Positions 1 through 6,952 of a stretch of 30,498 bases of DNA are shown in pieces; position 1 is the stretch's first letter, and every line of letters starts with the position of its first letter. Location of the stretch: the NCBI GenBank assembly GCA_043745295.1, contig JAYTTN010000138.1, positions 1 to 30,498 on the forward strand, read 5' to 3'. The notes beneath the pieces are model-generated. The model searched no databases. It saw only the letters and a list, made by a program, of their open reading frames with translations, and was not told the DNA's origin. The DNA comes from JALHQU01 sp043745295. GTDB taxonomy: Bacteria; Planctomycetota; Planctomycetia; Gemmatales; Gemmataceae. The position numbers and the translations under genes are program-made.

Positions 1-21
1 CCACACGTCGCGGGTTCGCCT

Positions 22-732
22 CTACTTCTTCCATCCGCCTTCGTCGTCCGGCTTCGGCGGTGAGCGGCGCGGCGGCGGTTCGCTCTCGTCCTCAGCATCC
101 TCGTCTCTTCGCCGTCGGCGCGGTCGGTCCTCTTCTTCCTCTTCATCCCGGTCGCGGCGAAAGCGGCGGCGTGGTCGCTCTTCTTCCTCGTCTTCCTCCT
201 CGTCGTCCCGGTCCCGGCGGGATCGACGCCGCGGCCGGTCGTCGTAGTCGTCTGCCTCCTCGTCGTCGTAGCGGTCGTCGGCGTCGCGCCGCCCGCCGGA
301 GCGCTGGAGTTGTTTGTGGTGCTTCAGCAGCCCCTGCCAGTACGGAATGAAGAGGCCCGCCGCCGCCAGCAACCCCAGCGCGCCGATGGCGATGCAGATG
401 AGCAGCGCGCCGGCGTGCCAGCAGATGAGTGCCGACAATCCGAGCGGCTGGCCGAAATCCTTCGGCCGTTTTAGCCCCCGCGATTTGAACTCCCGCTTCA
501 ACGCCTCCTCGACGCGGATGACGACGAAGTACGACCACACCAACCCGAACGCCGGGATGAGCGCCAGCCAGACTTGGCTGGGGTCCATCTCGCGGTTCCG
601 CCGGCCGCACTGCTCCAGGCAGTTCATCGCCGCCACGAGGGTGAGGACGAAGAACACCAGCAGGGCGATGCTGCCGAGGACGAGCATCACCCAGGTGATG
701 AGCCACAGCGTCGGGTCGTAGAAGAAGAACAT
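22..732 (-). CDS. Membrane protein with charge-striped C-terminal tail
   Basis: The 236-residue protein starts MFFFYDP at an ATG with GAGGAG about 10 bases upstream. Longer in-frame starts (to 906) run through an inverted repeat and look non-coding. The first ~140 residues hold three or four hydrophobic segments: around residues 9-35 (ending at a Cys-rich NCLEQCGRR), 55-72, and one or two at 95-130. After KHHKQLQRSGG the last ~90 residues are almost only Arg, Asp and Glu, in three similar units of an RPRRR block followed by an acidic run. The tail probably lies in the cytoplasm (inference). Similar small membrane proteins with charged tails occur in planctomycetes, but I do not recognise a characterised family. 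The membrane protein call is firm; the function is unknown. Confidence 0.75.
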   Translation of the reverse strand: MFFFYDPTLWLITWVMLVLGSIALLVFFVLTLVAAMNCLEQCGRRNREMDPSQVWLALIPAFGLVWSYFVVIRVEEALKREFKSRGLKRPKDFGQPLGLSALICWHAGALLICIAIGALGLLAAAGLFIPYWQGLLKHHKQLQRSGGRRDADDRYDDEEADDYDDRPRRRSRRDRDDEEEDEEEERPRRRFRRDRDEEEEEDRPRRRRRDEDAEDESEPPPRRSPPKPDDEGGWKK

Positions 733-828
733 CGGGGGACACGGCTCCTCGGCAGGAGGGCACGGCGGACGACCGGCGGAAGAGTGAGAGTACGGCCGGC
801 GATTGGTTTTGGCGAACCGCAACTTGAC

Positions 829-953
829 GAGCCGCGACCGCCAGGGACCGCCATCTGTCCGAGCCGGAAGCGTGAGCGACAGTCTTTGGTTTAACCCGTC
901 GCTCACGCTTCCGGCTCGGACGGGCCAGAGGATGCTGCTCCCTGGCAGTCGCG
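829..953. repeat. Nested inverted repeat, MITE/REP-like
   Basis: A perfect 24-base inverted repeat, 857-880 against 898-921, contains GCCGGAAGCGTGAGC and has a 17-base loop. It sits inside a second, imperfect pair: GCCGCGACCGCCAGGGA near 831-847 against its near complement at 939-953. The outer arm resembles the perfect arms at 7017-7037/7088-7108 and the motif near 30463, so this is a dispersed repeat family. The rest of the 440-base gap between the genes ending at 732 and starting at 1173 shows nothing else clear. The two genes are divergent, so their promoters must lie here, but I cannot pick out convincing -35/-10 boxes. Confidence 0.8.
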
Positions 954-1172
954 TCTAACCGGACGGAAGAATGGGTGTTTTGCGGTATTTATGCCGCTTG
1001 CGCCGGCCGCCGGCACAATCCGACCCGGTCGAACCGGCATCCGAGTTCGCAAGTCTCGCCCGCGACGCCGATTCTAGTGGTACCCCCCGCACACGGATCG
1101 TCGCGGGGTCGAACGGCCGCCGGCAAACCCCCATGCCGGCGGCCGAGGCGTGCGTCACGGAGGACCGTCGGT

Positions 1173-2456
1173 ATGACCCGCTCCCGCTTGCTGCCGCTGC
1201 TCGCCACCCTCCTGGTGGCCGGGTCGCGCGCCGACGGGCAGCCGGGTCTGCCGCCCCCCGCGACGCACCCCGACCCCGCGGCGGTCCTCCTTCCGCCCGT
1301 CGGCCTTCAACCGGCCGACACCGGCCCGGTGCCCCCGGAACCGGCCGCTCGCCTTCGCCCGGCCGTCGAGACGGTGGCCGCCTTCAAACCGGAAGTCGGC
1401 ACCGACTTGCCCCGCGACGACGGGGACCGCCACGGGTCGCCGGCCACCCGCAAGAACTGGGACGCCTACGACTACCTGACCGCCAAGGACTCCGCCCGCC
1501 CGGCCGACAGCCCCCGGCTGTCGCGCGCCCCCGGCGACGACGACCTGTTCCCCCCCTCCGTCTTCCCCGGCGACAAAGGGGGGGGCTTCCTCGACCGTCT
1601 CCGCGAGCCGGGCAAGCGGGAGAAGGGGCTGTTCTGCACCGACCGCGACTTCGACAACTTCATCACGCCGATGACGAACCCGTTCCTGTTCGAGTCGGCG
1701 CAGACCAGCACCGAGGTGCGCGGCCTGTTCCTCGGCCAGGGCATCCCGAACCCGGCCGGGCCGTTCAACGGCGGCACCGCGTACTTCGCCGGCGGGCAGG
1801 CGCGACTGGCCTTCGGCGAGCGGTTCTCGGTGACGGTGAACAAGATCGGCCTGACCAGCTTCCAGCCGGGCAGCGGGTCGGCCGTCGGCAGTGCCACCGG
1901 TCTGGCCGAACTCTGGCTCGGGCCGAAGTTCGTCGCCTACCGCAACAAGGAGTCGCAGACGCTGGTGACGGTCGGGGCCATCTTCCAGATTCCGCTGGGC
2001 AGCAGCAGCGCGTACCAGAACACCGGCAAGCTGTCCATCGCCCCGTACGTGTCGGTGGCGCAGCGGCTGTTCGAGTACGGCGACTGGGGCACGCTGAACG
2101 CCCAGGCCAACGCCGGCTACAGCTTCGCCACCAACCGCGACCGCTCGGACTACTTCTACGCCAACGGCCACCTGAGCTGGAACTGGCGGAACCGCGGGCG
2201 GTTCTTCCCGCTCGTGGAACTGAACTGGTTCCAGTACACGGCGAACGGGCAGTCGTCCGGCTTCGGCGTGGAGGGGCGGGATCTGGCGAACATCGGCGCG
2301 GCGGTCGGCCGCAGCGGGCTGTTCACGGGGGCGGTGGGTGCCCGCTACCGGTTCGGCGAGCGGTGGGAGACCGGGGCCGCGTTCGAGCTGCCGTTCGCCG
2401 GCAACAAGGACCTGTTCCGCTACCGCTTCACCCTGGACTTGATCTGGCGGTATTGA
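1173..2456 (+). CDS. Predicted outer-membrane beta-barrel protein
   Basis: The 427-residue protein starts at an ATG preceded by a good ribosome binding site (CGGAGGA, 1158-1164). It opens with a signal peptide (MTRSRLLPLLATLLVAG, cleavage around residues 20-24). A Pro-rich, probably disordered stretch follows to about residue 150. From there to the end come alternating amphipathic strands rich in Gly, Asn, Tyr and Phe, and the last residues are DLIWRY; a terminal aromatic residue is typical of outer-membrane barrels. The C-terminal half resembles the porin-like or 'MetA-pathway' transporter type barrels often found in planctomycetes. The substrate is unknown. It stands alone: the upstream neighbour is divergent and the downstream gap is 320 bases. 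Confidence 0.75.
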   Translation: MTRSRLLPLLATLLVAGSRADGQPGLPPPATHPDPAAVLLPPVGLQPADTGPVPPEPAARLRPAVETVAAFKPEVGTDLPRDDGDRHGSPATRKNWDAYDYLTAKDSARPADSPRLSRAPGDDDLFPPSVFPGDKGGGFLDRLREPGKREKGLFCTDRDFDNFITPMTNPFLFESAQTSTEVRGLFLGQGIPNPAGPFNGGTAYFAGGQARLAFGERFSVTVNKIGLTSFQPGSGSAVGSATGLAELWLGPKFVAYRNKESQTLVTVGAIFQIPLGSSSAYQNTGKLSIAPYVSVAQRLFEYGDWGTLNAQANAGYSFATNRDRSDYFYANGHLSWNWRNRGRFFPLVELNWFQYTANGQSSGFGVEGRDLANIGAAVGRSGLFTGAVGARYRFGERWETGAAFELPFAGNKDLFRYRFTLDLIWRY

Positions 2457-2520
2457 GCCACGGGCAATGTCCGGTTGGCCTGCCTTTTCCTCGATTCCCG
2501 GTCGCATCGCAAGAAACTAC

Positions 2521-2550
2521 TTGACGGCGGTATTCGCCCGCCCGTATTAT
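2521..2550 (+). promoter_or_regulatory. Candidate sigma-70 promoter with long leader
   Basis: TTGACG (2521-2526), an 18-base spacer and TATTAT (2545-2550) each differ from the -35/-10 consensus at one position, and the -10 lies in an AT-rich patch (TATTATTTTAA) unusual for this window. Transcription from about 2557 would give a ~220-base leader before the gene at 2777, including hairpins at 2669-2701 and 2725-2746. A second TTGACA at 2649-2654 has only weak -10 candidates near 2670-2677. Apart from these sites and the two hairpins I see nothing else in the 2457-2776 gap. Confidence 0.4.
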
Positions 2551-2668
2551 TTTAATCGCGGTAGAGGCTTGTTTCAATCCGCGCATTGAGATCGGCATCT
2601 GTTACAGCGGCCGGGCCGGCCCTGACGCAAGGCTCGTTAGTGGGATAGTTGACACGGAACCGGCTTGG

Positions 2669-2701
2669 CGATACCCTGCGACCAATGGTCGCAGGGTATC
2701 G
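2669..2701. repeat. Near-perfect palindrome, 16-base arms
   Basis: The arms CGATACCCTGCGACCA (2669-2684) and their exact complement (2686-2701) are separated by one base. The duplex would form a strong cruciform or RNA hairpin. No U-tract follows, so it is not a classical intrinsic terminator. It could be an operator or part of the leader of the gene at 2777. Confidence 0.6.
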
Positions 2702-2724
2702 AGTCGCCGAACCCACGACCGGGA

Positions 2725-2746
2725 TAGGCCGCGCACGCGCGGCCTA
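2725..2746. repeat. Short GC-rich palindrome before gene at 2777
   Basis: TAGGCCGCGC and its exact complement are separated by AC. The palindrome ends 17 bases before the ribosome binding site GGAGGTGA (2764-2771). In RNA it would be a 10-base-pair hairpin close to the translation start. It could affect initiation or be a protein binding site; both are inference. Confidence 0.45.
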
Positions 2747-2776
2747 ATTACTAGTTCGGCGGCGGAGGTGACAGTC

Positions 2777-3340
2777 GTGGTAAGCAAAGAAATCGCCGTC
2801 GCGCTGCTCGGGATCGTCGCGGCCGCAATCGGCCTGTTGACTGCCTACATCGCCCGTAACAAAAGGCACGAGGTTAAAATCTATGCCGCCACCGATGAGG
2901 CAGTAAAGAAGGAGCCTCCGGTAGCGGTTGTGGAGGCCGTCGGGAGGCACGTTGCTCGACTGGAAGATGTTCACGTACCTCCTAATCCAGTAATTACACG
3001 ACACAGCGCCGACCTGTTCAATGCGATGATCACTTGCTCGTTGCCGAAGAAGCCACTCGAACTCGACTACAATTACGTCCAAGCTGAGTTGACCATCAAT
3101 GAGCGGTTGCTTTGTTGCCGCACCCCCGAACGCACAATCCTTTCGCTCACCCCCGACCAAGTGCGATTCGGGCTGGTGAGAACTGGGGTGATGAAAACGT
3201 TCGCGGCAGAACCGTACATCCTGCTCGGGCTTGCGAGTAAGGAGTCTGTAACCTTGAAGTTCGCCCGCCCAGAGAGCCGTGACGCGGCAATGCATGCTAT
3301 CCGGGCGATGGCTAAACGAGACGAGGACCAGTGGGGCTGA
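2777..3340 (+). CDS. Small single-pass membrane-anchored hypothetical protein
   Basis: I chose the GTG at 2777 because GGAGGTGA (2764-2771), a near-ideal Shine-Dalgarno sequence, lies about 8 bases upstream. The in-frame GTG at 2768 overlaps that site and is less likely. The 187-residue product begins MVSKEIAVALLGIVAAAIGLL, a membrane anchor or uncleaved signal, followed by a soluble domain of about 155 residues with a mixed alpha/beta pattern. I recognise no family. Codon use is visibly less G+C-rich than in neighbouring genes (many AAA, GTA, TTG and ATC codons), which suggests recent acquisition or low expression. A dispersed repeat copy starts 26 bases after the stop. Confidence 0.7.
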   Translation: MVSKEIAVALLGIVAAAIGLLTAYIARNKRHEVKIYAATDEAVKKEPPVAVVEAVGRHVARLEDVHVPPNPVITRHSADLFNAMITCSLPKKPLELDYNYVQAELTINERLLCCRTPERTILSLTPDQVRFGLVRTGVMKTFAAEPYILLGLASKESVTLKFARPESRDAAMHAIRAMAKRDEDQWG

Positions 3341-3365
3341 TTCCTGGCTTTCGAGGCACGCCGAA

Positions 3366-3455
3366 CCAGGCGCTGCAGCAGACCGGGTCCGCATGTAGGC
3401 TTTCTAGGATTCGTAGCTCCCCGAGCGGCCCGGCTGCTGAGCTTGGTCGTTCGGC
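3366..3455 (+). repeat. Dispersed repeat, copy 1 ('ALQQTG' type)
   Basis: Starting CCAGGCGCTGCAGCAGAC and ending GGTCGTTCGGC, this ~90-base segment matches the segment at 3810-3896 at both ends and in a shared GGCCCG-CTGCTG core. In one frame it reads NQALQQTG, a peptide I recall recurring at gene ends in planctomycete and verrucomicrobial annotations, where it marks a non-coding repeat rather than a protein domain. It begins 26 bases after the stop at 3340. Confidence 0.65.
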
Positions 3456-3468
3456 GGAGGGCTTCCAA

Positions 3469-3801
3469 GTGGCGACGCCTGACGGCAACAGACCGGGCCA
3501 AGCGACTGCGGCTAGCGGTGATTCGTCCACCGCTGCAGGCTTCATCATGCTGGCGGCCATCGGGATAGGTCTTTGGGGCCTGTGCCGGTCCATCGTCCAC
3601 GGGGCCGAGGTCGCCGGGTGGTTGGTGAGCGTGCCCAGCAACATTACACTCTTGGGCGTGTTCTGTTGGGCAGCACACGAGGGCTTCACGACCGGGGGTT
3701 GGCTCACGGCGGGGCGTTGGCCGGGATGCTGGTTGGGCTCGCCGTTGACGGGGCTGGCAAGCACCCGCCGCCGGCCGCCCCGCCGGCCGCGAGCGGTTTA
3801 G
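3469..3801 (+). CDS. Small hypothetical membrane protein
   Basis: The open frame extends upstream, but there it only reads through the repeat at 3366-3455. The GTG at 3469 has GGAGG (3456-3460) 8 bases upstream, and I take it as the start, giving 110 residues. After a polar, Ser/Gly-rich N-terminus there are two hydrophobic segments (about residues 23-40 and 45-65), then a Gly/Trp-rich stretch and a basic RRRPPRRPR end. I recognise no family. A second repeat copy starts 9 bases after the stop, matching the repeat-after-stop pattern of the preceding gene and mildly supporting a real gene end here. The ORF may still be spurious. Confidence 0.45.
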   Translation: MATPDGNRPGQATAASGDSSTAAGFIMLAAIGIGLWGLCRSIVHGAEVAGWLVSVPSNITLLGVFCWAAHEGFTTGGWLTAGRWPGCWLGSPLTGLASTRRRPPRRPRAV

Positions 3802-3809
3802 ACGCCGCC

Positions 3810-3896
3810 CCAGGCGCTGTAGCAGACGGCGGGGTATGATTCGTTTCCGGAACCTCAAGCTCTTCGGTGGCCCGCTGCTGGGCGGGGTCGTTCGGC
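3810..3896 (+). repeat. Dispersed repeat, copy 2 ('ALQQTG' type)
   Basis: This is the partner of 3366-3455 in the same orientation, beginning CCAGGCGCTGTAGCAGAC and ending GGTCGTTCGGC, with more divergence in the middle. It starts 9 bases after the stop at 3801. The pair brackets the small gene 3469-3801, so duplication or recombination between copies could have carried that gene. Confidence 0.65.
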
Positions 3897-3930
3897 TGCT
3901 GATTCGCAGGTAACGGAGGTTGTGTTCGGC

Positions 3931-3991
3931 AAGGTAGTCCGCACTCTTCGAGTGCGGGTCGGCACCGCACTCGGAGAGTGCGGACTACCTT
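3931..3991. repeat. Long inverted repeat, 27-base arms
   Basis: The arms 3931-3957 and 3965-3991 are complementary at 26 of 27 positions and flank a 7-base loop. The core AGTCCGCACTCT...AGTGCGG reads as a self-similar repeat and resembles REP/MITE-like hairpins I associate with planctomycete genomes. No other copy occurs in the window. It ends 9 bases before the ribosome binding site of the SUKH-like gene at 4017, so it lies in or just before that gene's leader. Confidence 0.75.
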
Positions 3992-4016
3992 CGATTCAGG
4001 AGGAGGCAAGACGTGT

Positions 4017-4520
4017 ATGGTTGAGCCGTTCGCGGAACGCTGGAACCGCAAGTGGGCGGCGTGCGGCTACGAGGACATCGGCACCGAGATGGTCGCGTGC
4101 GGTTCCGACGTGCTACCCGACGCCGCCGCGCCGTGTCTCAGTTTCGATCGGGCGGCCCGGCCGGCACCGATTTGGGAAGTGTTCGGCATCCCGTCCCAGT
4201 GGTCGCCGGCCGAGCGCGAGCGTTTGGCCCCGTATCGCATGATCGGCTCCGACGGGGCGGGCAACCCCCTTTGCGTCGAGCAAGGCGTCGGTTCGGTGGC
4301 GCTGCTCGACCACGAGGATCGGTTCCGCACCCGGCAGTTCGTCAACAGTAGCGTCAGACAGCTCGCCGAGTGCCTGCTGGCGTACATGGGCGAGCGGGAT
4401 CCGGAGCGGTTCCGAGCGGCGGTCCGGTCCATCGACGCCGCGGCGCTTGCCGAGCAGTCGTTTTGGTGGCATGAGTCCGCAAGGCTGGGCGTTTATCAGG
4501 CGGCGGACGTGGAGCCATAA
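4017..4520 (+). CDS. SUKH-4-like immunity protein
   Basis: The start ATG at 4017 follows AGGAGG (4001-4006); an earlier in-frame ATG at 3978 lies inside the hairpin and is rejected. The 167-residue product shows the features I associate with the SUKH-4 (SMI1/KNR4 superfamily) immunity group: a mid-protein YRMIGSDGAGNPLCV segment, a short strand containing ALLDHED, then RQFVNSSVRQLAECLLAYM, the conserved 'N-S-S...L..CL..Y' helix near the end. Such proteins are known to neutralise polymorphic or contact-dependent toxins, often nuclease domains. No toxin gene is visible in the window, so this is an orphan immunity gene or a domesticated SUKH protein. It is followed 2 bases later by the next gene, so the two are very probably co-transcribed and translationally coupled. 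Confidence 0.7.
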   Translation: MVEPFAERWNRKWAACGYEDIGTEMVACGSDVLPDAAAPCLSFDRAARPAPIWEVFGIPSQWSPAERERLAPYRMIGSDGAGNPLCVEQGVGSVALLDHEDRFRTRQFVNSSVRQLAECLLAYMGERDPERFRAAVRSIDAAALAEQSFWWHESARLGVYQAADVEP

Positions 4521-4522
4521 GG

Positions 4523-5161
4523 ATGGACGCGGCTGAAGCCAAAGCGGTTTTGCTCCGCCACTGCGACGGGGGTCCAGAGGACGACACTCTGCCGTGGTGC
4601 CTGTGCCCCTATACGGGCGACGAGCGCCGGCACCTGCTCCAAGTCCTCCGCGCCCTCTCCGTCGTCGCACCGGAGTTGAACGGCCGCCCGCAAGTCGATC
4701 GCGATCTCGTCCGCGCGATCTGGGATCTTTGCCGAACCCTCCGGAACTGGGCGCGGCGGACCCCGCCAGAAGCCAAGAAGTCACTGGATGATTGGACCGA
4801 AGAGTTTGAAGCGATCACCCTGCATCTGCTCCGTGGCCAGCCGGCCGTGCGGGCGTTCGGCGGGGTCGCGGACCTGATCCTTGAACACCGGCTCGGAGCC
4901 GAGGCCGCGTTCCTGATTCCGATGCTGACCGAGAAGTTGCAGATCAATCAGTTCGACGACCCGACCGGCGAATGCTCGGACGGCGAGGACACGATCCGCG
5001 TCTGCCTCGCTTTGGAGTCAATGGGGGTAGCCGCCGCCGCAGCCTCGCCCGCACTGCTTGCGGCCCAAAGAACCAGTCCGAATGCTCGGGTGCGAGAGTC
5101 GGCCGCCCGAGCGCTGGCGGAGGTCGTCGGAACTACCGAAGCCGTCAGGGCCGCTGAATAA
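4523..5161 (+). CDS. HEAT-like helical hypothetical protein
   Basis: This 212-residue soluble protein starts 2 bases after the preceding stop, with GGAG at 4511-4514 inside the end of the upstream gene as ribosome binding site. The N-terminus has a Cys pair in LPWCLCPYTGDER. The middle is mostly amphipathic helix. From about residue 150 it shows a HEAT-like pair of helices (DTIRVCLALESMG, then PNARVRESAARALAEV). I recognise no named family. The tight coupling to a SUKH-4-like gene suggests a shared role, possibly as a second immunity or accessory protein, but that is inference from position only. No signal peptide or membrane segment is seen. Confidence 0.65.
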   Translation: MDAAEAKAVLLRHCDGGPEDDTLPWCLCPYTGDERRHLLQVLRALSVVAPELNGRPQVDRDLVRAIWDLCRTLRNWARRTPPEAKKSLDDWTEEFEAITLHLLRGQPAVRAFGGVADLILEHRLGAEAAFLIPMLTEKLQINQFDDPTGECSDGEDTIRVCLALESMGVAAAAASPALLAAQRTSPNARVRESAARALAEVVGTTEAVRAAE

Positions 5162-5234
5162 CATTTGTCCGCCTGGAACTCCACCTCGACCGGCTGCTCG
5201 CCCGCTGCGGCACGACACTGCCGGCGGCATTCCG

Positions 5235-5702
5235 TCACTTGATCTCGCCTACGAGGACGAAGTCGAAGACGTTGTCGCCGCTCAACTTCACGTCGGCGAA
5301 CAGGTCCGAGGTGTCGGGCGAGAAGTACTTCGTCGGCAGCAGCGGCTTGCCGGGCATCTGGAGCGTCTCGGCCGCGGCCGGCGCGTTGGCCAGGTGCGGC
5401 GGCAGCGGCGGCGGCGGGCCGGTCAGCGAGATCGCCACCTTGCACCGGCCGACCGGCGCGCCGTCGTTCGCCGCGAACGTCGTCACGCGGTACTCGCCGG
5501 CGGCGTTCGTCTTGCCCAGCGCGGGCACCACCCCTTTGGCGTCCGGGATGAACGAGATGGAGGCGTTGGCGACCGGCTGGCCGCGGTACGTCACCTTCCC
5601 GCGCACCTGCGCCACCGGCACCCCGGCGGGGCCGCACCCCGCCGCGACGGCCAGCAGCCCGCCGAGTGCGGCGACCAACCCACGGCGACCCAACCGAATC
5701 AT
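5235..5702 (-). CDS. Carboxypeptidase-regulatory-like lipoprotein
   Basis: The 155-residue product has an N-terminal signal with a lipobox-like AAGC (Cys at residue 23; Ala rather than Leu at -3), so it is probably exported and lipid-anchored. The rest is one beta-sandwich of the carboxypeptidase regulatory-like/transthyretin-like type: VRGKVTYRGQPVANASISFIP, then a GKTNAAGEYRVTTF strand and a Pro-rich loop. Proteins of this layout are common in planctomycetes next to DUF1559 genes, as here, where the DUF1559 gene ends 42 bases upstream on the same strand. The two are probably co-transcribed. The biochemical role is unknown; a structural or cell-surface function is plausible. Confidence 0.8.
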   Translation of the reverse strand: MIRLGRRGLVAALGGLLAVAAGCGPAGVPVAQVRGKVTYRGQPVANASISFIPDAKGVVPALGKTNAAGEYRVTTFAANDGAPVGRCKVAISLTGPPPPLPPHLANAPAAAETLQMPGKPLLPTKYFSPDTSDLFADVKLSGDNVFDFVLVGEIK

Positions 5703-5744
5703 GACACGGTCTCCAAACGGAGGGATCGGGGGAACGGGGACACG

Positions 5745-6788
5745 TCATTCGGAGATGACTTCGCCGCCGGCGCGACTGCCGAGCGCGTTGTAGGTGAACT
5801 GGTTGATGCTCTCCGGGATGGTCCGCACCGAGCCGTCGCACAGCGCCACCAGGATGCTGCCGGTGTGCCGGCTCGAGAACCCGCGGCCCATCCAACTGGA
5901 GGTCGCCCCGCCGCACGAATCGACCGACATGCCGGCCGTCGGCAGGCAGATCCGCATCTTCCAATTCGGCGGCAGGCTCGTCCCGTGGGCCGACCCCGTG
6001 CTCGACATCCAGATGGAGCTGTTGGACGAGGTCTGCCAGTCGGTGTGGCCGAAGCTGATGGTGTTGCTCAGGCCGTCGGTGATGCCGGCGAATTTGACGG
6101 CCCCCGCCAACCCGACGTAATCGACGATGCCGCGGTGGCCCCGCCCGCCGCCGTACCCCTGGCCGGGTTCCGGGCAGGCGGCCGTCCCCGTCACGGCGTT
6201 GTTGCTGGCGCAGCCGCCGCAGCCGTACCGGGCCTTCGCGCCGTCGCCGCCGAACGGATCGACCGCCGAGGACGCGATGTTGTTGAACCCGTCGCCGTAG
6301 CTGGCGACGTAGTTCGGGTGGAACCCGCGGAACAAGTTCGACGCCGCGCCGTCGCCCGCCCCGCTGTCGCCCGCGATCTGCGGGCAGCCGGCGACGGGCA
6401 TCGTGCGGTTCTCGCTCATGGTGCCGGCCTTCGGGTCGCTGGGGCAGAGCAGGACGGACAGCCGCGCTTGGCGGACGGACGCCATCGCCTGGCAGGTGAC
6501 GTTCACGTCGAAGCGGATGCGGCGGAACAGGTTGTCCTGCTCCAGGTACGGCAGCAGGCGGGGGACGAAGCCCCACCCGTAGGTGAAGCCGTCGGCGGTC
6601 GGCAGGCCGTCGTTCACGTCGTGGTACGAGTGCGCGGCGAGGCCGAGTTGCTTCAGGTTGTTGCCGCACGACATGCGGGCGGCGGCCTCGCGGACCTTCT
6701 GGACGGCGGGCAGAAGCAGCCCGATCAGGATGGCGATGATGGCGATCACGACGAGCAGTTCGATGAGCGTGAACCCGCGGCGGCGCAT
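5745..6788 (-). CDS. DUF1559 protein with type IV pilin-like N-terminus
   Basis: The 347-residue protein begins MRRRGFTLIELLVVIAIIAIL, a textbook prepilin cleavage site (G/FTLIE) plus hydrophobic helix. The conserved LLPAVQKVREAAARMSC.NNLKQLGLA.HSYHD segment of DUF1559 follows. The C-terminal part contains the usual GLSNTISFGH and 'LCDGSVRTIPESIN' segments, so the protein looks full length. DUF1559 proteins are massively expanded in planctomycetes. They are presumed to be exported pseudopilins or surface proteins, but their function is not established. The start ATG lacks an obvious strong ribosome binding site. The lipoprotein gene follows on the same strand. Confidence 0.92.
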   Translation of the reverse strand: MRRRGFTLIELLVVIAIIAILIGLLLPAVQKVREAAARMSCGNNLKQLGLAAHSYHDVNDGLPTADGFTYGWGFVPRLLPYLEQDNLFRRIRFDVNVTCQAMASVRQARLSVLLCPSDPKAGTMSENRTMPVAGCPQIAGDSGAGDGAASNLFRGFHPNYVASYGDGFNNIASSAVDPFGGDGAKARYGCGGCASNNAVTGTAACPEPGQGYGGGRGHRGIVDYVGLAGAVKFAGITDGLSNTISFGHTDWQTSSNSSIWMSSTGSAHGTSLPPNWKMRICLPTAGMSVDSCGGATSSWMGRGFSSRHTGSILVALCDGSVRTIPESINQFTYNALGSRAGGEVISE

Positions 6789-6881
6789 GGCAGTGGTCTC
6801 GGGAAGAGAAGGGGGTCTCGTTCGGATGCCGGCGGTCCCATTCCGAATGGAGGGACGACCGCCGCGACGGAGAGTGTGTGT

Positions 6882-6910
6882 ATCATGCCGGAAGCCGCAC
6901 CGCGCCGCAA
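6882..6910 (-). promoter_or_regulatory. Weak candidate promoter for the DUF1559 gene
   Basis: On the minus strand TTGCGG (6910-6905), a 17-base spacer and CATGAT (6887-6882) form a plausible -35/-10 pair about 95 bases before the ATG at 6788. Matches to consensus are only partial. Confidence 0.2.
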
Positions 6911-6952
6911 CTGAGAAACCGGCGAATGCGTGCGGCGGTCGGGTGGGTTTCC

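Noticed and set aside
2457..2776. A tRNA or structured riboswitch in the leader
   Set aside because: The palindromes do not form a cloverleaf and I recognise no conserved riboswitch core.
3573..3839. An alternative 88-codon frame overlapping the small gene 3469-3801
   Set aside because: It has no ribosome binding site and Arg/Gly/Pro-rich low-information sequence; the frame with GGAGG and hydrophobic segments is preferred.
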